From NCBI GenBank assembly GCA_037042915.1, contig CM073193.1, positions 2,976,001 through 3,040,000 of the forward strand: a stretch of 64,000 nucleotides of DNA, in the 5' to 3' direction. The notes beneath the pieces were generated by a model. The model saw nothing but the letters and a program-made list of their open reading frames with translations. It had not been told where the DNA came from and did no database searches. Made by a program: the position numbers and the translations under genes. Of this stretch, positions 45,787 to 56,997 are shown piece by piece. Every line of letters starts with the position of its first letter. Within the stretch, counting starts at the first letter, position 1. Origin of the DNA: Auricularia sp. M13 (taxonomy: Eukaryota > Basidiomycota > Agaricomycetes > Auriculariales > Auriculariaceae).

Positions 45787-46760
45787 ATGCAGAGCAATGG
45801 AGTCAACGTCGAACGCAACGGGCTCGCGGACGCCTTCGATCCTATGGGATCAGACGACGACGACGAAAACGACGTGATCCCACCGCAGAATCCGAGCATC
45901 GCGCTGCAAGTGCTAGACCTAACGTTTCCGCCGCTGCCCGCTCCAGTCAAGTTGTGGGTTGACGCCTCGCCCGGTTGTGGCGGCATAGCCTGGCCAGCGG
46001 GCGAGGTTCGCCATGCACATTGTGTACTCTCTTTGGCTTACATAGCCTATTCGCAAGGTGCTATCGCGCTATCTTGTAGCCAGGAAAGCGGACCAGCTGC
46101 GCGACCGACGCGTACTTGAACTCGGCAGTGGCACTGGACTCGTCGGCCTGGTCGCTGGATTCCTCGGAGCACGCGTAGCCGTGACAGACCAAGCGCGAGT
46201 TTCAGTCGCGACCCGTATGCTGCTGCTAACCGATGCGCATAGACAACTGCTGCCCCTACTCAGTAAGAATGTCACACTCAATGAACTTGACAACACAGTT
46301 CGCGTCGCCGAGCTTGACTGGTGTGATTGAACGTATTCACATGTGAGGAAGCCTAATAGCTACTATTTCAGGGCAAAACCAGTTCCAGAGGACATGCGCG
46401 ACCCCGATATACTGCTTGCAGCCGACTGCGTTTACTTCGAGCCCGCCTTTCCTTTGCTATGCGCAACCTTACGCAACATCGCGACGAAGCATACAGAAAT
46501 TTTGTTTTGCTATAAGAAGCGGCGCAAGGTATCATCTGCCCTCGTCCAACAGTATGATATACGCTAATGGACTTGGTCAGGCTGACAAGAGGTTCTTCAA
46601 GCTCTTGAGCAAGGACTTCGACTGGGAGCACGTAAGCAATCCGCTCGACCGTGTGTATGTTGACGAATCCTGGTGAATGCAGGTCAATGATGACCCGGAG
46701 AAGGACGTCTATGCGAAGGAGGCCATATACTTACTACGCCTCTTTAAGAAACAGAGATAG
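45787..46760 (+). CDS. Protein-lysine methyltransferase, EFM6-like
   Basis: Six exons (45787-46005, 46058-46194, 46243-46320, 46372-46528, 46581-46631, 46683-46760) give 239 residues. The ATG at 45787 is the first in frame. The protein has an acidic lead (GSDDDDENDV), VDASPGCGGIAWPAGEVLS, SAM-binding motif I VLELGSGTGLVGLVAG with VAVTDQ, LLPLLSKNVTLN, and AADCVYFEPAFPLL, in which most of the METTL21 group has a D or E-rich loop. The ending is YLLRLFKKQR. Yeast Efm6 methylates elongation factor eEF1A; the DASPGCGG and WPAGEVL parts fit that branch best. The third exon is only in frame if intron 2 uses a GC donor at 46195. It converges on BOL3 with 68 bp between stops. Confidence 0.83.
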
Positions 46761-46828
46761 GAGGACCATGAATTAGGGTGTTGGCGCAGTGCATCACACT
46801 GTAGCATGCGCAGATAGAATACACGATT

Positions 46829-47243
46829 TCATTCCGCCTGGGTCTTCAGCTGGGTACTGTCAGCGCGCAGCCCGGTTAAACGTCTAAGTACGCACCTGCA
46901 ATCCGTGAATGTCCTTTATCTCGTCTTTGAGTACTTCATTGACTAATCTATGTTGTTTCACAAGCGAGAGGTCTTTGAAAGCAGAACTTGTTACAGAAAT
47001 GGCGTAGAATGTCCCGCAACCACCTGAACGATTAAAGTTCAGTCGATAGCACACTGCATCTTAAGGCAATTGCATACCAGAAATGTCTTGCACTTGAAGA
47101 CTGGAAGGCGAGAAGCGGTCTCGCAATTTCTGCTCTATAAGCCGCTCGCCGTCAAGCTGTGAGGACGGCGCCGCGGACGCGCTGAGGCGAAGCACTTGTT
47201 GGGCCCGGACGCGTGGCAGGACAAGACGTGCTCTGGACAGCAT
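46829..47243 (-). CDS. BOL3: Mitochondrial BolA-like protein 3
   Basis: The ATG at 47243 gives MLSRARLVLPRVRAQQVLRL, an Arg-rich presequence without acids, then the BolA fold: GERLIEQKLRDRFSPSSLQV, DISGGCGTFYAISVTSSAF, LVKQHRLVNEVLKDEI, and IHGLQ spliced to LKTQAE. Three exons make about 100 residues. The GGCG cysteine and the conserved histidine of HRLV are the residues that share an Fe-S cluster with monothiol glutaredoxin. Mitochondrial Bol3 helps hand 4Fe-4S clusters to targets such as lipoate synthase and complex II. It is head to head with COX15, 114 bp between starts. Confidence 0.92.
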
Positions 47244-47357
47244 CTGATGAGTGGCCAGACTCGATCCAATCGCACAGAGACTGAAACGCGCTGAACCCGC
47301 CGGTCGCGGCCGACTCACGCTTTTCCATTCGATTTCACAGGTGTCCTCGCAGCGTCT
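47244..47357. promoter_or_regulatory. 114 bp divergent promoter, BOL3 and COX15
   Basis: Both start codons point outward from a 114-bp gap, and both products are mitochondrial cofactor-assembly proteins. Control elements are likely shared. No clear TATA box is seen. Confidence 0.5.
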
Positions 47358-49006
47358 ATGCTGTCCAATGCCTGCGCCGCTGCTGCACGACAGCTCGCGC
47401 ACACGCTGCGGCCGCCCCGCACAACGCTGAGCGGCCGGGTCGCATTTGCAGCACGTCCCATTGGCCCGTCACGGTGGCAGGCGCCGGCCAGCCGCCGCTT
47501 GCTCTCGCTCTCCTTTACAGCGCCCGCACGCGGCACATCTCCACTGCAGCATGCACTGGCACGAAGATATTTCAGCTCGAACAAAGCGTTGTTGGCACCC
47601 AGACACTTCTCGACCAACGCGACGCTAACTGCCGACGGTGTGCTACCTGGCGAAGCAGCGCAGCCTGCCATAGCCCCACGCTCAGTCGGCTGGTGGCTCC
47701 TCGCGTCGGCAGGGCTAGTATATGCCATCGTCGTGGTCGGAGGTCTCACACGTCTCACGGAGTCTGGCCTGAGCATTACGGAGTGGAAACCGATCACGGG
47801 CATATTGCCGCCCATGTCCGAGGCGGCTTGGGATGAGGAATTTGCCAAGTACAAGAACTCTCCCGAGTTCGCTCAGTGCGTGATTACGTGTCGAGTTTCG
47901 TGTCCATGTTCTGAACGCGTACGCAGACTCAACAGCCGCATGAATGTTGACGACTTTAAACGCATATTCTTCATGGAATGGGCCCACCGCGTGCTCGGCC
48001 GCCTCAGCGGCGTCGCCTTGCTCATTCCGTACGCATACTTCTTATATCGCGGTCGCCTGCCGCGTCCACTCCCTGGCATGATTGGCGGCTTCGTGGCGCT
48101 CATAGGAGCGCAAGGAGCGTTGGGTTGGTACATGGTAAAATCGGGGCTTCATGAAGACCTTTTCGCCCCTGGTGCGGTCCCGCGCGTCTCGCAATATCGT
48201 CTGGCAGCCCACCTTGGTCTCGCTGTGGCGCTCTACGCGGGCATGTTTCACGCTGGTTTACGCGTTCTTTGGGACAACAAGTTTGTTAACACGGGTAAAT
48301 GGAGCGGTGTTGCGGCGGAGAACGTATCCTCGGCGTTGAAGGCTCTGGCACATCCTAAATTGCAGGCGTATAGGCGAAATGTCTGGATGCTTACGGGACT
48401 GGTCTTCTTGACCGCACTGTCGGGTAAGAGTGGCATAACGTCAGAATCAGAGCCATACTTACGGGCCATACCAGGCGCTTTCGTTGCAGGTCTGGATGCA
48501 GGCCTTGTCTACAATGAGTTCCCGACCATGGGCGGACGTTTGGCACCGCCTGCCGATGAGCTTTTCTCGCGTGACTACGCGAAGCGCGAGGACAAAGGGG
48601 ATCTATGGCGCAACATGTTCGAAAATCCTACCACAGTTCAGTTCAATCACCGTGTCCTGGTCAGTTGATTCCCTGCACTACTCTCGCAGGCCATGGTGCT
48701 GACAGTTTCCAACAACAGGCTATGTCGAGCTACACGGCGGTATGTGCGTTATACTTCAGCTCACATCGTTCATCACTACGGGCTCTGCTACCTCCACTTG
48801 CGCGCACTTTGACGACAACCATGTTCTATGTCGTGCATGCCCAAGTGTTCCTCGGCATTGCGACCCTTCTCTACCTAGTGCCAGTTCACGTTGCTGCTTC
48901 CCATCAAGCCGGCAGCGTTGCACTTCTCTCGACTGTGCTGGCTCTCGGCATGGCTTTGCGGTCACCGAGCGCCGCCGCTCGCCTTCTCAGGAAGGGCTTG
49001 CGCTAG
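47358..49006 (+). CDS. COX15: Heme A synthase Cox15
   Basis: Four exons (47358-47875, 47927-48423, 48475-48659, 48719-49006) give 495 residues. The first 100 residues are a long Arg/Ser/Ala-rich mitochondrial presequence. The enzyme then shows GWWLLASAGLVYAIVVVGGL, TRLTESGLSITEWKPITG, MEWAHRVLGRLSGVA, GMIGGFVALIGAQGALGWYM, YRLAAHLGLAVALYAGM, GLDAGLVYNEFPTMGGRLAP, VQFNHRVLA and LVPVHVAASHQAGS. The four His-containing motifs (AHR, AHL, NHR, AHQ) are the heme ligands of the family. The enzyme hydroxylates and oxidises the C8 methyl of heme O to make heme A for cytochrome oxidase, in the inner membrane. It follows the SEC61 gamma, EFM6 and BOL3 run. The call is secure. Confidence 0.97.
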
Positions 49007-50478
49007 TCTGTTCAGACACGGCGCTTTTATTCCTGTATTGTACTCAATGATTGTAATCTTGGGATAGAATACTGCACCCCCCGCTGACACTTCATTCATC
49101 TGTGTGAAACAATCGTCCAGACCTCAACGGCCTCAACGCCTAGAAGCTGATGTGCGATGGTGAGGCGGTGAGTTAAACATCGCGCATTGGCTGCTGGTGG
49201 CGTACTCGACGTGGCTATTTGTGGGTTCTGCATTCCGAAGCATGGGCGAGACTGAAAGGTAGTAGTTATTTAGGGTCGCAAATTTTGTGATTGGTCTGAG
49301 CTTCGGTGTTGGCGCGCGTTCGTTCGGTTCTTGCTGGTTCTGGTTTACCTCAATCGTGCGGCCACATTGCTTTCCATGTTCGGGCCAGCTGTTCCCAATC
49401 GTCTTACGACTGCCCACGTAGACGCCGCGCATAAACCAGCATACATATCGACTCGTAAAGCTCGAGTTTGCCCGGCCGCGGGCATCGCGAACCAGAGGTC
49501 ACGCTGTTCTTTGACGACTTCTTGACAATGACAGAGTGGATCGCGGTACCATGCACAAGTCACCTGAACAGATTCTTTCTTGCGTTTTCGACCTCGTCCG
49601 CTTTTGGTTTCACCAAAGTTCCTCCTCGTCGTTGTCAACAGGCGCGGGCCGTCGTGCCGCCCAGCCTGTCTTCATTCTGGTCCACCACCAGTCAGCTTGA
49701 CTCTGTCGTAATACTGCTGATTGCTGCCCTGCTTCTGTTCGCTCACCTGGGCGGTCATTGCAATCGAAATTTTGATGCTGTGCGGGTCAAGTCGCCGTCG
49801 AGCATGGTACACAACTGGTGCACGTTTGCATGGCGGGGCCAGAGGGCGCGGCGTGCACCTCAATCTCTGCCTTCCATTGGTTTCCTTATTACCCGTGTCT
49901 GCGCCGACGACGTGCGTGTGCAGGGACGCGACGTGCGGGTCAATATCGGCTGTATTTCACCCTTTCGAAGCTCCTCGTTTGACTTTTTGGACTGACATCG
50001 TCCCGGCAAGCATGTGGGTGGGGCGGCCGCAGCGCAATGCTCGTGATCAGCTGTGGAACGGGCCTATTGCCAACAATCCTCATCTTGGGTTGTTCATACT
50101 GAGCCGCACTTGCCACATCACGTCCTGGTAGGATGCTAGGATTATTCTCGAAATGGCCCCCAATTCAACGGCTCAGTGTACCTGTGACCCGCCTTGAATG
50201 GTGGTCATTTGCGCCTCTCTTGCGCCTTTGTTGGCACATCCTGAAGGACGCTCACGGGTCCCACATCTGGTGGTTCTTGATTACTGCGAGGAGCATAGCT
50301 CTGTCGAAGGGCCGCCGGCCCGCGCGGTAAGTGTTTCCCATCTCATTCGCGTCGAGCGCAACGTCGCACTGCTCATATTCCCGAAGGTTCTCCGCATGGT
50401 GAACTGGCCAGTATAAAGGCCAAGCGTTCCAAAGGCGAACAACGACGAGCTTGCACCTCTCACCGGACAGACTCAGCA
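49007..50478. other. 1.47 kb between COX15 and the pectate lyase
   Basis: I see no gene. The longest open frames (about 49468-49995 on plus and 49345-49638 on minus) begin at non-ATG codons and show no family features or clear splice structure. The last 100 bp hold the pectate lyase promoter. No RNA gene or repeat stands out. Confidence 0.5.
50412..50417 (+). promoter_or_regulatory. TATA box of the pectate lyase gene
   Basis: TATAAA lies 62 bp upstream of the lyase ATG at 50479, a sensible distance for an inducible fungal gene. Confidence 0.55.
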
Positions 50479-52195
50479 ATGAAGTTCAGCTTCGCATTCC
50501 TCGCCTTCGCAGCCCTTGCCGTCGTACGTCGGCTTCGCCTGTGGTCTCAACCCATGCCCAACCAATTTGTAGGCTGGCCCGGTTGAGAAACGCGCTTCGG
50601 TCTCTGATGTCGCTACTGTGGGATACGGTCCGTCTTGCAACTGTTCTGCTCTTGTCTTGCTGCTAATTATACGAAACAATAGCCACCCTCAACGGCGGCA
50701 CCACTGGTGGAAGCGGCGGAACGACGACAACGGTCAGCAGCCTCGACGCGCTAACCTCAGCCGTTAGCGGAGGCGCGAAGAAGATTGTCATCATCAATGG
50801 TATGTTGTAAATCTGACAACTGCTCAAGCGATGCAGAACTGAACGCGCTTCTCGCACTACAGGCACTATCACCGGTAATACCGTGGTCAAAGTCGGCTCC
50901 AACACGACCGTCATCGGTCAGAAGGGTTCCTGTGAGCAGATTTCACACTTCGAAATGGTTCACAACGCTGAAGTCTCTGCTCGTTAGCCCTCGTTGGCGT
51001 CGGTCTGAGGGTAATCTTTCATCGTCTCTCAGCTGCGGGAAGTTAACATTAGTATAGGTCTTGAACGAGAAGAACGTCATTCTCCGCAACCTCAAAATCT
51101 CCAAGGTTCTCGCCGAGGCCGGAGATGCCATCGGCATTCAGGCTTCCTCTCAGGTCTGGGTCGACCATGCCGACCTCAGCAGCGACCGTGACCACGACAA
51201 GGTTGGTCTTTTTCCCAGCCAAGTCAATGCTTACGGTCGATAGGACTTCTACGACGGCCTGTTGGACCTTACTCACGGCGTCACTGGTATCACGGTTACC
51301 AATAGCAAGCTTTACAACGCAAGTCGGACCTTCCTAGTGGTTGTCACTTATACTCACAGCGAGTCCTCAGCACTGGAAGGCATCGCTCGTTGGACACTCC
51401 GATAGCAATGGTTCCGAAGGTAATGCGAGATCTCGCAGTTTCCTGCGCAATCGATGACCACTCTACTACAGATACTAAGATTACTGTCAGTCGTTATGAG
51501 AAAGTTAAGTATGCTATCTTATCGTTGGTATGGCACTAGGTCACGTACGCCAACAACTACTGGAGCAACCTCAACTCGTGCGTCTGTCGAAGCAGCCTGA
51601 CAATCTCGTGGACTGAGATTTATCAGGCGCACGCCCTCGTTCCGCTTCGGTCACGGACACCTCTTCAATAACTACTTGTTAGCATTCATTCCTCCTATCA
51701 CTAACTATTTTGCTCATGAATATCGCAGCGAAAACAATGGCGACGGCATTAACACCCGTGATGGTCTGTACAGGGCCTTTTTGGGCGGACGCTCATTCTC
51801 AACTTTCTTCCAGGCGCACAGCTCCTTGTTGAGAACAACGTCTGGAGCAGTCAGTCGCTGTCAAATTCTCTCAGATTTTCATCTGATCATGTCTCTCAGG
51901 CGGCAACAAGAAGCCTCTGTACTCGACCGACGAAGGATTCGCTGTGGCCAAGGGCAACGAGTGAGTGTTTCACTTGCCTCTCGTCCGACCTACTCACATT
52001 AGTATAGCTGTGAGTTTTTCCCTTCTCATACAGGACACGCAGGCTTTATCTCACATTCCCTGCTCAGTCGGTGGTGGTGCCAACTCTGCGCCGACCGGAA
52101 ACTTCAACTCGGCACCGTACTCTTACAGCCTGCTCGCGACGTCCAGCGTCCAGAGCAGCGTCACAGCCAATGCTGGCCAAACCTTGTCATTCTGA
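50479..52195 (+). CDS. Secreted pectate lyase, polysaccharide lyase family 1
   Basis: A signal peptide MKFSFAFLAFAALAVAGPVE starts at 50479, followed by a KR that may be a Kex2 site. Spliced blocks then trace the PL1 parallel beta-helix: ATLNGGTTGGSGG, SLDALTSAVSGGAKKIVIIN, GTITGNTVVKVGSNTTVIGQ, ILRNLKISKVLAEAGDAIGI, SSQVWVDHADLSSDRDHDKD with FYDGLLDLTHG, HWKASLVGHSDSNGSEDT, and the catalytic-loop motif RTPSFRFGHGHLFNNYF. The end is the PEL pattern SAPYSYSLL and VTANAGQTLSF. Aspartates of VWVDHADLSSD bind calcium, and the arginine in RTPSFRFG is the expected base. The enzyme cuts polygalacturonate by beta-elimination. The gene has about ten short introns; the one at 51319-51370 starts with GC. 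Confidence 0.92.
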
Positions 52196-52424
52196 GGATC
52201 GCGCCTTCCTCTTGTATACGATTTGCCAATCATAGCTCGTGTAAAAGTGTACGATCTGTGTGCAAACTTCTTGCAAACATGAACGGTCTCACTCGCCCTC
52301 ATACTCAACGCTTAAGCGTGATTGTGACATTACCAGTCGGAAATATATCATTAACAGATTCAGACATGAGACATCGATAGCACGATCGCACGAGAGATAC
52401 AAGTTCCAGCGGTCTCAAATGATT

Positions 52425-54353
52425 TCATTCGTCCTCGTCAAGGTCATGGTCCGTGTCCTGGTCGAAATGTTCAGGGCTAGAGGGTGGGAGAGATGCGTCG
52501 GATGACCGGTCGGAGCTCCGAGGGCCGCCCAATACCGCACCCCAGCGCTCCCACCACGCATCCGCTTCAGCACAAGCGTCGTAATCAAAAAGAGAGGTCG
52601 AGTTCAACCACGTTGCCCCCTTCGTGAATCCGTCCTCCATCTGTTGCATTACTTGGTCCGTCTTGCTAACATCCGGTGAGGCAAGTGTCGCCCCTACGAT
52701 GGCGGCGCGGAACGCATGCTCTGTCTCGACCATTATCTCGCATCTTAGTTGCCGTACTTCTTGATATGCCTCGAGTAGGTAAGGAAGCTGGTCACGCGAG
52801 GTGACCCGTGAGAGAAAACTGCCCAAGACCTGCGCGTCCTCAAGCGCCAGCGCGGCGTCTTGGACGTGCGGATACCTGCGGGAAATAATCAGTGATGCTC
52901 CTAACAAAACAGCGGGAGACAAACATCATGGGATGGACTGCATTGCCCATAAGAACCAAGCGACCGGTTTCATGGGACCACTCCTGCAGTGGTTCGCGGT
53001 ACACTTCATGTATCTGTTGAATGTGCTGCATGAGATCAATTGCGCGCAGAAGTCTGTCAGGAATCAGTCGAATCATCATTACAGCGGATAGAGCGATGTG
53101 GTACCGTGAATCGTGGCCAGAAAACGCATTGCGAATAAAACTTTTCATTGACCCATGTTCGATGATATCTGAAGATTCGCCGTCTTTCCAAATGCATATC
53201 ATGGTGTAAAAAGAGTTGCTGGGGCCCTGTACCATTAACAAATAAGACGGCCTAGGCTTCAGGTAGAATATATATATACATACCCCAGGGCTTAAACTCG
53301 CCGCATGATCTGAATGCCACCACCCTACTCCCTGAGTGCGTATAGGTCAAAGATTGGCAGTTGAAAATATCAAAAGGCACACGTACCTGTTCTGCTTGCA
53401 GCGTTTGGAAGTGTTCATCAGCCTTTAGAATATCTGCAGGTATTACGCCGCTATCACCTAAGCTCAGATTTAAAGCTGATGGAGATGTAAAACATACTGA
53501 AAATAGTAGTAGTCGTATGTTTGAGGTTTGTCTTCGTTCTCAAAAACGACGCCGCGTATCGCCCCCGTAACGCCGTCTGCGCCAACAATCAGGTCCGCAT
53601 CGAGAATATCGCCATTTTCCAGCACGACGCATGGCCCGTCCAAGTCGACGCCGACGGCTCTGGAGCTGTATAAAATCGGTCAGGTTCAGGCACCGAGGCA
53701 TTGACATGCATGCTCACTTGAATCTGACTTTGACGCCAGCAGCTGTAGCAATCTTGAACGCGACATCACGGAGGTCAGATCTCTGCAAGCAGAGCTTAGA
53801 GTTACAGTAACCATAAAATGAGGATGGAAGTGACTCACGAAGATGCGGGATAATCCATAGCTGCCTTCTTCGACCGCGCGCTCATGGCAATGCACAAGCG
53901 ACTGCTTCCCTTCCGCATCTGCTCTATCTTCAGCCAGGGGTTCGCAAGTGATGAGTTACAGTACCATAAACGATAATAGTTGCCAGCTTTGACGACCGTC
54001 GCTCCACCTCTTCAAGAAGACCCAACCTCTTCAGCGCTTTGAACATGTTGGGCGTTATGTATGCGCAATGGTAATCCTGTAGCAATCGGTTAACACTGAA
54101 CGTTGAACGGGGGTTATCATGACTGCACGTCTGCACCTGGCTTGGCGCGGGTTCCGCTTCAAGAACTTCGACAGTGTGTCCGGCCTTTTGAATAGCATAG
54201 GCAGTCGCGAGTCCAGAGAAACCACCTCCTATGACCACAACGTGCAATGGGAGTGACGCCCGTCTCGTAGCTGCTTGCTGAGCTTGGAGTTCAGTATGCA
54301 GTCGTCGTTTACGCCGCCACAGCGCCGCACTACCGTACCTCTTCAGTCTCCAT
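52425..54353 (-). CDS. FAD-dependent monooxygenase (salicylate hydroxylase-like)
   Basis: The best start is the ATG at 54353, a 15-nt first exon (METEE), spliced over 54278-54338 to QAATRRASLPLHVVVIGGGF. The dinucleotide-binding fold reads VVVIGGGFSGLATAYAIQ with EVLEAEPAPSQ at the end of the second strand. Further parts are YHCAYITPNMFKALKRLGLL, the second FAD motif DLIVGADGV, and the C-terminal LVLMGNAVHPM, then YPHVQDAALALEDAQVLG. It ends in an acidic tail (DQDTDHDLDEDE). The group hydroxylates aromatic or other small rings with NAD(P)H and FAD. The usual GDAAHP motif reads GNAVHP here, an Asp to Asn change at the residue that normally holds the flavin ribityl chain. No signal peptide is seen. 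It is convergent with the pectate lyase. Confidence 0.8.
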
Positions 54354-55283
54354 TGGTATGATAGAACGCGGGCACAGGTAGGAGGTCGCGTCTCGAGCCC
54401 ACAGTCACAAACTGATGCGTATGGTCATATGTAGAGCAACGCGGCCCCAGCGGCCAATGGCGCTTGAGGAAGCCAGTTGGATCTGGCATGTAATATGACG
54501 GTGATCGGGATCATGCAAAGATCGAGATTCCTATTTGGAATCTTGCACCGAAATGCTGTAACAGAAAAGCACAGTATCGGCGCAGCGACTACAGGCATTA
54601 GGCAGTAACTACGTGTAACAAGAACAGTGTACCCAAAGCGTCCAAGCGCAGTCCATCAGGGAAGGGCGCAACAGCATCTGCTGCTAAACACGAATCCGCC
54701 TGACACTGGTCACTCTACCAGCCCTATTTCCCCTCCTGGCGTTGGGAGATATGGGCACTGAGAAAAGCCGCCGAATGCGTGTCGACAAAGATGGCTTGGA
54801 GCGCGTCGGCATGCGAGATGTCTGCAAGTAAGTAAAATGTTCAGAATTTTTGCACGCAAGGCAGTGGCGCGCAACGTACGCGATGACCGCGCCTCACGAG
54901 CGTCTCATTGCGCATAGCTTTGCGTGGCCGTCTGCTGGCAGTGGGCCGAGCGAATGCAGCCTATTCGAGCTTGTTAATAACTTAGAAGCTTCATGAAAGG
55001 TGCCTAGCACAAAGCGGAGAGACGCGTACTCTGATCCTCTGACCGAGTGTAGGCTTCGTTCTCATCGGTGGAGTAACCCGCACACTGGGGCGGAGGCGCG
55101 AACCACGGGATGAGGTTGAATACGTGTAAGTCGTGCGAGCACGGGAGCGTCGGGAAGAAGCAAACATGGCTTGTCGTTAAAGATTCGTAGGTGGGGAAGG
55201 GAACGGTTAGATGCTTTACCGTCGGCCTGGCTGGGCGAGCAGTTTATATAGGGCTCGTGGTCCATTTGACGTCTATAAACGAG
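54354..55283. other. 930 bp between the monooxygenase and TAD1
   Basis: Divergent promoter space with no gene that I can support. A TATATA run at 55245-55250 lies about 35 bp upstream of the TAD1 start and may be its core promoter. Confidence 0.45.
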
Positions 55284-56790
55284 ATGACCTCAGTGTTACA
55301 AATTGATCAAAGTGGAGTAACTTTGCACAAGCTCACTTCGCTATTTGCCGAACAATCTCAACCTGATTCTCACCGCTTCAGACTCGTTCGTCGTGACCGC
55401 GACGCATGACGCGTTCGCAAAACTTGCATTCAGGCCCTCGCCTGGCACATTTACCGTCTGCGCGTCGTTTGCGCTGACCCGGGGCGAGGAGTGCAAGCTA
55501 TTATCTCTCTGCACAGGCACGAAATGTTTACCTTTGGAGCGACTCCCCGCGGCCGGTGATGCGTTGCACGACTCACACGCCGAGGTTCTAGCCCGTCGTG
55601 GAGCTCTGAAATGGTGCCTAGAAGAGATCGCACGCTCCGAGTCTGGCGCGGAGTCTCGCTGGCTGCAACAACTCGACGATGGCATGTACGCGTTGCGCTC
55701 GAACGCCCGGCTCTCCATGTATATCTCCATGTTGCCCTGTGGGTTATAATTCCTGCTGCCAATTATAATAGTGTCTGAAGCACCACAGGCGGAGACGCAT
55801 CCATGGGCTATCTCGCATCCCAGCAAGATCCAACCATGGCCGCAAAGATGTCGACAGCTCAGTTCGAGCCGCTGGCTTCCGACCTCGCTTCACGAGGCAG
55901 AGTCGACTTTGCACGCTTAGGCGTTCTGCGCACGAAACCAGGTCGTGCAGACTCGCCTCCCACGGCGTGCATGTCTTGCAGCGATAAGATTGCGTCCTGG
56001 ACCGTTTGCGGAATCCAAGGCGCGCTCGGGGCGACCGTTTTGCGACCGCTCTACATCGACAGCATCATTATCGGAGACGTTTCCCCGGAGCATCGGTCAA
56101 GCGTTGCGCAAGATTGCCAACGCGCTTTCGAGTCGCGGCTCAATGGCTTAGGACGTGCGCCACTTCCAATCTCAGATCGCCTGCTTCGTGCATATGGCTC
56201 ATCTGCTGAACAGCTCTGCCGCCCAATTACAAGCACAATGTGCCTAGAATCGCGTTCTGTTCCTTGCAATTCCCGTTCTCGCGGACCGCCACGGGCGCCA
56301 CCTCGTCCTCACATGAGTGTAGGCATATGTTACTTTATGCTGCAACTGAACTGCTGACCTAACTCTTGTTAGCACTGTGCTGGACAGCAGATACGCCTGG
56401 CAAAGTGGAAGTCATTGTGGATGGCATACGGCGAGGTCTTACTCCTCGCCAAAGGCTGTCACCAAAAACGAGGTACGATCCTTCTGGGATGCAATGCCTC
56501 TCACTCACATATGTAGACCGCAGCTTTGCAAAGCGGCCCTTTTTCAACTCTGGTTTGAGCTGCGCCCGGAACTGGCAAAAGCGAATTTCAACATCACGTA
56601 TAAGACTGCAAAGGCACAAGCCCAGGATTACAACGCGGCGAAGGACGCGCTTCGCGGTCCCGGACGCCCGTTTGCAGCATGGCAAAGAAGCAACGCGGAC
56701 AACCTACTTGAACAATTCCAAATATTCCCACTGGCAGAGCAGCCAGAAATCCGTATGCAAAAACAACTCATGCAGGATGTATTGGAATAA
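55284..56790 (+). CDS. TAD1: tRNA-specific adenosine deaminase Tad1
   Basis: Six exons (55284-55311, 55382-55738, 55789-56154, 56214-56318, 56373-56472, 56517-56790) give 409 residues. The deaminase core is complete: GDALHDSHAEVLARRGALKW carries the zinc His and catalytic Glu, splicing at 55738/55789 restores PCGDAS, and SCSDKIASWTVCGIQGALGA supplies the last zinc Cys. Around it are TGTKCLPLERLP, YIDSIIIGD and the C-terminal ADTPGKVEVIVDGIRRGLTP with YNAAKDALRGPGRPFAAW. Tad1 converts A37 to inosine in alanine tRNA and is the eukaryotic relative of ADAR enzymes. The first exon is inferred: it is the only upstream ATG whose donor keeps the frame. It is convergent with GPC1. Confidence 0.92.
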
Positions 56791-56997
56791 ATCTGGCGTT
56801 ACAGTCGTAAGGTCGCGGAGCTACATCATATCGTCATATAATCTACTTTATGAGCGCAAGAAAGGGGATAGAATGCGTGCAACATCTCAGCAAGCAAGCA
56901 GATACGTAAAACAGTGCGCAAAAGTCGTGGTCGGCTATCCAAACAAATGGTCCATGCGGAAACTGGCGTTAATCGTGTATGTGGGCGGATGCGCAGG

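Noticed and set aside
49345-49995. Two open frames of 97 and 175 residues on opposite strands
   Set aside because: Neither starts at a supported ATG or shows any family motif or splice structure, so the stretch is left as intergenic.
53265-53284. AT dinucleotide run as a possible promoter
   Set aside because: It lies in an intron or gap within the monooxygenase gene on the minus strand, not ahead of a start.
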